Assembly (NCBI GenBank): GCA_028278025.1
Contig: JANQFE010000037.1
Coordinates: 1 to 35,716, forward strand
Direction: 5' to 3'
Length of the DNA: 35,716 nucleotides
Origin: Thermodesulfobacteriota bacterium
GTDB lineage: Bacteria > Desulfobacterota > WTBG01 > CAIYCZ01 > CAIRTM01
Made by a program: the position numbers and the translations under genes
Notes under the pieces: generated by a model
Databases searched by the model: none
What the model was told of the DNA's origin: nothing
The model's input: only the letters and a program-made list of their open reading frames with translations
In this document: positions 33,086-35,716 of the stretch, piece by piece
Position numbering within the stretch: position 1 is the stretch's first letter
How the letters are laid out: each line of letters starts with the position of its first letter

Positions 33086-33555
33086 TATATTCCCTCTCCT
33101 TTTTTAGCTGTATACATGATGTGACCAGAATGAATCTCATCATAAAAACAATGGCCGGTCAATATACCAAAGGTGCTATTTTTTCGTTTTTTTTGGTCTA
33201 TTTTTTAAGATTACCGATTTTTTTTGTCTATTAACCGCAGACTGACGCGGACTAACACAGACATTCTAAGCGGAGAAACTCTCCGCTTAGAAGATGCAAT
33301 CACTTCGTGATATAAAAACAATCATGAATTAAAATCCAGGCTTTAGGGGGGTGAAAATCAATATCAATATTCATGTAGTTCTGTGGTTTTTCAGCCCCGA
33401 TATAACAAACGGGATCTGCGGCAGGTTGCCGGAGAAAAAGTCAGCGTACGTCTGCCTGTCCCGCATTTACTGCGGGGCATTAGTCTTTGACACAGGGCCC
33501 TCATTACCCTATACTGCTTATGACACATAAAAATTCTTATTCACACTGAGTCTAC
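33086..33555. other. Non-coding 470-bp region with strong hairpin
   Basis: No gene is seen. TCTAAGCGGAGA and TCTCCGCTTAGA pair perfectly around AAC at 33265-33291. Just left of it is the phrase CGCAGACTGACGCGGACTAA, which resembles a common intergenic repeat. T-rich tracts at 33179-33232 contain GTCTATT twice, 30 bases apart, and may include the promoter of the minus-strand ATPase gene. Confidence 0.5.
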
Positions 33556-34311
33556 ATGCAATTACAGAACAAAGTTGCCATTGTTACAGGAGCAAGCCGC
33601 GGGATCGGTAAAGCAGTAGCTCTGGCTTTTGCAGGTCAGGGGGCCTGTGTTGCAGTTGTTGCCAGAACCCAAAAGGAATCAAGATTAATTTCCGGTACAA
33701 TTCATCAAACTGTTGAAGAGATCTGCACACACGGCGGAAGCGCCCTTGCTATTAAAGCCGACATTTCAAATGAGCAGGATGTAGACTTCATGGTACAAAA
33801 AACCATGGAAACATATCAGCGTATTGACATCCTGGTGAATAATGCTGCCACAAATCAACCCAAACTCTTTAAGGATATTAAGCTTAGAACCTGGGACAGG
33901 ATCATGGCCGTTAATGTGCGCGGCCCAGTTCTGTGTACAAAGGTGGTCCTGCCGGTTATGCTGGAACAGCATTCGGGTCATATACTTAATATATCATCCA
34001 TCGTTACTCAAGAAGTTACCCACGAGCCCATGACCGGCCTGGCGTACGACATGAGCAAAGCTGCCCTTAACCGTTTTACCATCGGACTTGCAGAAGAATT
34101 AAAGAATTATAACATTGCGGTTAATGCCCTTATGCCCGACAATACCAATACTGAGGGATGGGCCTATTTAAATCCTGATGTATCGTATAAAAACTGGCAA
34201 AATCCTGAGCTGTGGGGCAGGTATGCAGCTTTTGTAGCAGCACAGGACCCTGCTCGGTTCACGGGCAGGCTGCTTGGCGAGGACGAGTTGTCCCGGATAT
34301 GCAGCGGGTAA
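33556..34311 (+). CDS. Short-chain dehydrogenase/reductase
   Basis: This 251-residue enzyme has a Rossmann fold of the classical SDR type. The cofactor loop is TGASRGIG (11-18) and the NNAA motif is in ILVNNAAT. The catalytic Ser is in NISSIVT and the catalytic Tyr and Lys in YDMSK. An Arg after the second strand (VVARTQ) suggests NADP(H) preference. An insertion follows it (KESRLISGTIHQTVEEI), as in 2-hydroxyacyl- or HSDL2-like SDRs. The substrate is unknown. No clear ribosome-binding site precedes the ATG. The metallophosphoesterase gene follows 32 bases after its stop on the same strand, probably in one operon. Confidence 0.88.
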   Translation: MQLQNKVAIVTGASRGIGKAVALAFAGQGACVAVVARTQKESRLISGTIHQTVEEICTHGGSALAIKADISNEQDVDFMVQKTMETYQRIDILVNNAATNQPKLFKDIKLRTWDRIMAVNVRGPVLCTKVVLPVMLEQHSGHILNISSIVTQEVTHEPMTGLAYDMSKAALNRFTIGLAEELKNYNIAVNALMPDNTNTEGWAYLNPDVSYKNWQNPELWGRYAAFVAAQDPARFTGRLLGEDELSRICSG

Positions 34312-34343
34312 AACAATTTATTGCGTTAAGAAAGGAAATGTTC

Positions 34344-35435
34344 ATGAGCAGAGCACTGCCCTATCTTATATTCTATAGTATTTTCTTTGTTGTGCTTTTC
34401 GGTGTGCACCTCTACGTATTTTTGCGTCTGAAAAGCTTACTTAATATCCAGCAATCTGCCCTGCTCTATGGCATACTCATTGCTCTGTCATTATCGTTTC
34501 CTCTCTTCAGTCTTCTGGAAAAATTTTTTCCCAATACCCTGTCAATGATACTATATGCAGCCGCATCAACCTGGATGGGCGTTGTTTTTCTGCTGTTCAG
34601 TCTTCTGCTGGTATGTGAACCGGTAAGGCTTTTTGTAAAACTGCCGGCCCCGGCAGCGGGTATCACTGTTATTTGTATTGCCGCGGTTCTTTCCGTGTAT
34701 GCCCTCTACAATGCCCTGTTTATTACGGTAAAAGCAGTAGATATCCCCATGCCGCACCTCAATCAGCCGTTAAAACTGGTTTTGCTGTCTGATATTCACG
34801 TAGGTACTATCCATAATGCCGGGTATTTGAACAAAATTGTTTCACAAACAAATGCTCTCAACCCTGATATGGTGCTGATTACCGGTGACCTGTTTGACGG
34901 AACCGGACCGGTCAGCAAGCATACGGTTGAACCCCTACAAAATTTCAATGCAAAAACATTTTTTACTATAGGTAACCATGAGCGCTATGATGGTGTTGAC
35001 AGGGTTATGAACGTTCTGGCAGACACCGGCGTGCATATACTCAAAAACGAGGTAACCGAATACAAGGGTATCCAGATTGTAGGGGTAGACTTTTATGAGC
35101 GTGAGGGTCGCAAAGACAATCCCGTCCTGCATGAGCTGCCCATTGATACGTCACGGCCCTCCGTATTACTGTACCACCCACCGGTAGGGATTGAAGATGC
35201 GCTTAAAGCCGGCATTAATCTCCAGCTTTCGGGCCATACCCATAACGGCCAGCTGTTTCCTTTTACGCTGCTTGTTAAACTTTTTTATCAGTATGTGTGC
35301 GGTTTATATCAAATAGAGCAAATGTATCTGTATGTCTCTCCCGGAACCGGCACCTGGGGCCCGCCCATGCGGCTGGGCTCTCAAAGCGAGATAACGCTGA
35401 TAAATCTAAAAAAAGTGATGAGTAACGAGCGATGA
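34344..35435 (+). CDS. Membrane-anchored metallophosphoesterase (YkuE/YaeI-like)
   Basis: This protein of 363 residues has about four N-terminal membrane segments (for example LPYLIFYSIFFVVLFGVHLY) and a C-terminal calcineurin-like phosphoesterase domain. The metal ligands are visible as LSDIHVG, ITGDLFDG, GNHERYD, YHPP and SGHTHNGQLFP. Relatives cleave phosphodiesters, some of them lipids, but the substrate here is not known. I chose the ATG at 34344, seven bases after AAAGGA; the frame is open back to 34212, overlapping the SDR gene. Its last codons (MSNER) lie inside an inverted repeat shared with the convergent gene end, so the C-terminus may have been altered by that repeat. Confidence 0.87.
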   Translation: MSRALPYLIFYSIFFVVLFGVHLYVFLRLKSLLNIQQSALLYGILIALSLSFPLFSLLEKFFPNTLSMILYAAASTWMGVVFLLFSLLLVCEPVRLFVKLPAPAAGITVICIAAVLSVYALYNALFITVKAVDIPMPHLNQPLKLVLLSDIHVGTIHNAGYLNKIVSQTNALNPDMVLITGDLFDGTGPVSKHTVEPLQNFNAKTFFTIGNHERYDGVDRVMNVLADTGVHILKNEVTEYKGIQIVGVDFYEREGRKDNPVLHELPIDTSRPSVLLYHPPVGIEDALKAGINLQLSGHTHNGQLFPFTLLVKLFYQYVCGLYQIEQMYLYVSPGTGTWGPPMRLGSQSEITLINLKKVMSNER

Positions 35436-35482
35436 GTACGGAGAAAATCTTTACTCGTTACTCGCTACTCAGTCCTCATCAC
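35415..35482. terminator. Inverted repeat between convergent genes
   Basis: GAGTAACGAG (35420-35429) pairs with CTCGTTACTC (35454-35463), and GTGATGAG (35415-35422) can pair with CTCATCAC (35475-35482). It overlaps the last codons of the phosphoesterase and ends eight bases from the stop of the convergent gene. It is a likely two-way terminator or a small repeat element. Confidence 0.5.
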
Positions 35483-35489
35483 TGGTTTA

Positions 35490-35716
35490 TTACCAATACC
35501 CGTACCCGTAATGATAATAGGCGGGGGGGTTCAGGTCTGTTCTTATTATCTGGTCGTCATAGATTATTTTTCTCAGTTCAATGCCGTCCTTTCCCAGTTT
35601 CCCGACAACCGTTACTTCACCGTTTTCTCTCTTGGCCTGTTCCAACAGCATGATTGCGAACCTGTCCGCCCGCAGTCGGTAATAATGTGTGTAGCAACGA
35701 AGCTTGTTATTGCTCT
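35490..35716 (-). CDS. 3' end of an unrecognised gene, cut off by window
   Basis: An open frame enters from the right edge and ends in tandem TAA stops at 35487-35492. The visible 74 residues include FAIMLLEQAKRENGEVTVVG and KLGKDGIELRKIIYDDQIIR, and a tail rich in Tyr and Gly (PPAYYHYGYGYW). Charged residues alternate with short hydrophobic strands, as in a small beta-rich domain. I cannot name a family. It is convergent with the phosphoesterase gene across an inverted repeat. Confidence 0.55.
   Translation of the reverse strand, partial: SNNKLRCYTHYYRLRADRFAIMLLEQAKRENGEVTVVGKLGKDGIELRKIIYDDQIIRTDLNPPAYYHYGYGYW

Noticed and set aside
1..35716. CRISPR array, tRNA or rRNA genes
   Set aside because: No regularly spaced direct repeats with unique spacers and no recognisable tRNA or rRNA sequences were seen by reading; a covariance search would be needed to exclude them fully.

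Overview
The window is about 35.7 kb of bacterial chromosome of moderate GC content. It suggests an anaerobic, Gram-negative, Desulfobacterota-like organism. The evidence is a tungsten-type aldehyde:ferredoxin oxidoreductase with ferredoxin partners, an iron-sulfur flavoprotein, the fused TIGR03960/DUF2344 radical-SAM protein next to RNase G, Bat-type proteins, lipoproteins with signal peptides, and two sigma-54 activator systems. This placement is an inference from gene content; no rRNA or tRNA gene was seen.

Left part (1-9425). On the minus strand lies a complete three-gene set matching the enterobacterial glrK-qseG-glrR (qseE-qseG-qseF) order: kinase, coiled-coil lipoprotein, sigma-54 response regulator. 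Just beyond glrR is a near-perfect sigma-54 promoter driving a secreted protein cut off by the window edge. It is preceded by an 18-bp palindrome that fits the enterobacterial GlrR operator TGTC-N10-GACA, and a hairpin-rich leader follows the promoter. Divergently transcribed are the radical-SAM/DUF2344 protein and RNase G, then a divergent archaemetzincin-like protease.

Middle (9436-24522). A redox cluster (iron-sulfur flavoprotein, aldehyde:ferredoxin oxidoreductase, ferredoxin-DUF169 fusion) is followed by a QueG-like double-cluster protein with HEAT repeats and by batC-batD-batE, which lack batA/batB/moxR here. Several short palindromic repeat families lie between these genes. One copy carries a 118-bp insert bounded by TGCA. 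Next come an OmpA-type lipoprotein and a ZraP/ZraS/ZraR-like envelope or metal stress system. Both ends of that system have a sigma-54-like promoter sharing the same unusual -12 element, with TCGACA-type palindromes at enhancer distance, so I infer a small self-contained regulon.

Right part (24700-35716). A DUF1566 secreted protein with a TolB-like remnant is followed by an AT-rich accessory stretch (about 26.7-30.5 kb). It contains a TPR/membrane protein, a 46-residue CXXCXGXG zinc-finger miniprotein, a FosA-like enzyme, a cassette-like unit with a frameshifted gene between two attC-like structures, and a possible PD-(D/E)XK-type protein under an operator-like repeat array. Three copies of one short repeat lie at about 24.7, 28.4 and 30.8 kb. 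The window ends with a GAF-domain GspE/PilB-type ATPase, an SDR, a membrane metallophosphoesterase, and the 3' end of a convergent gene.
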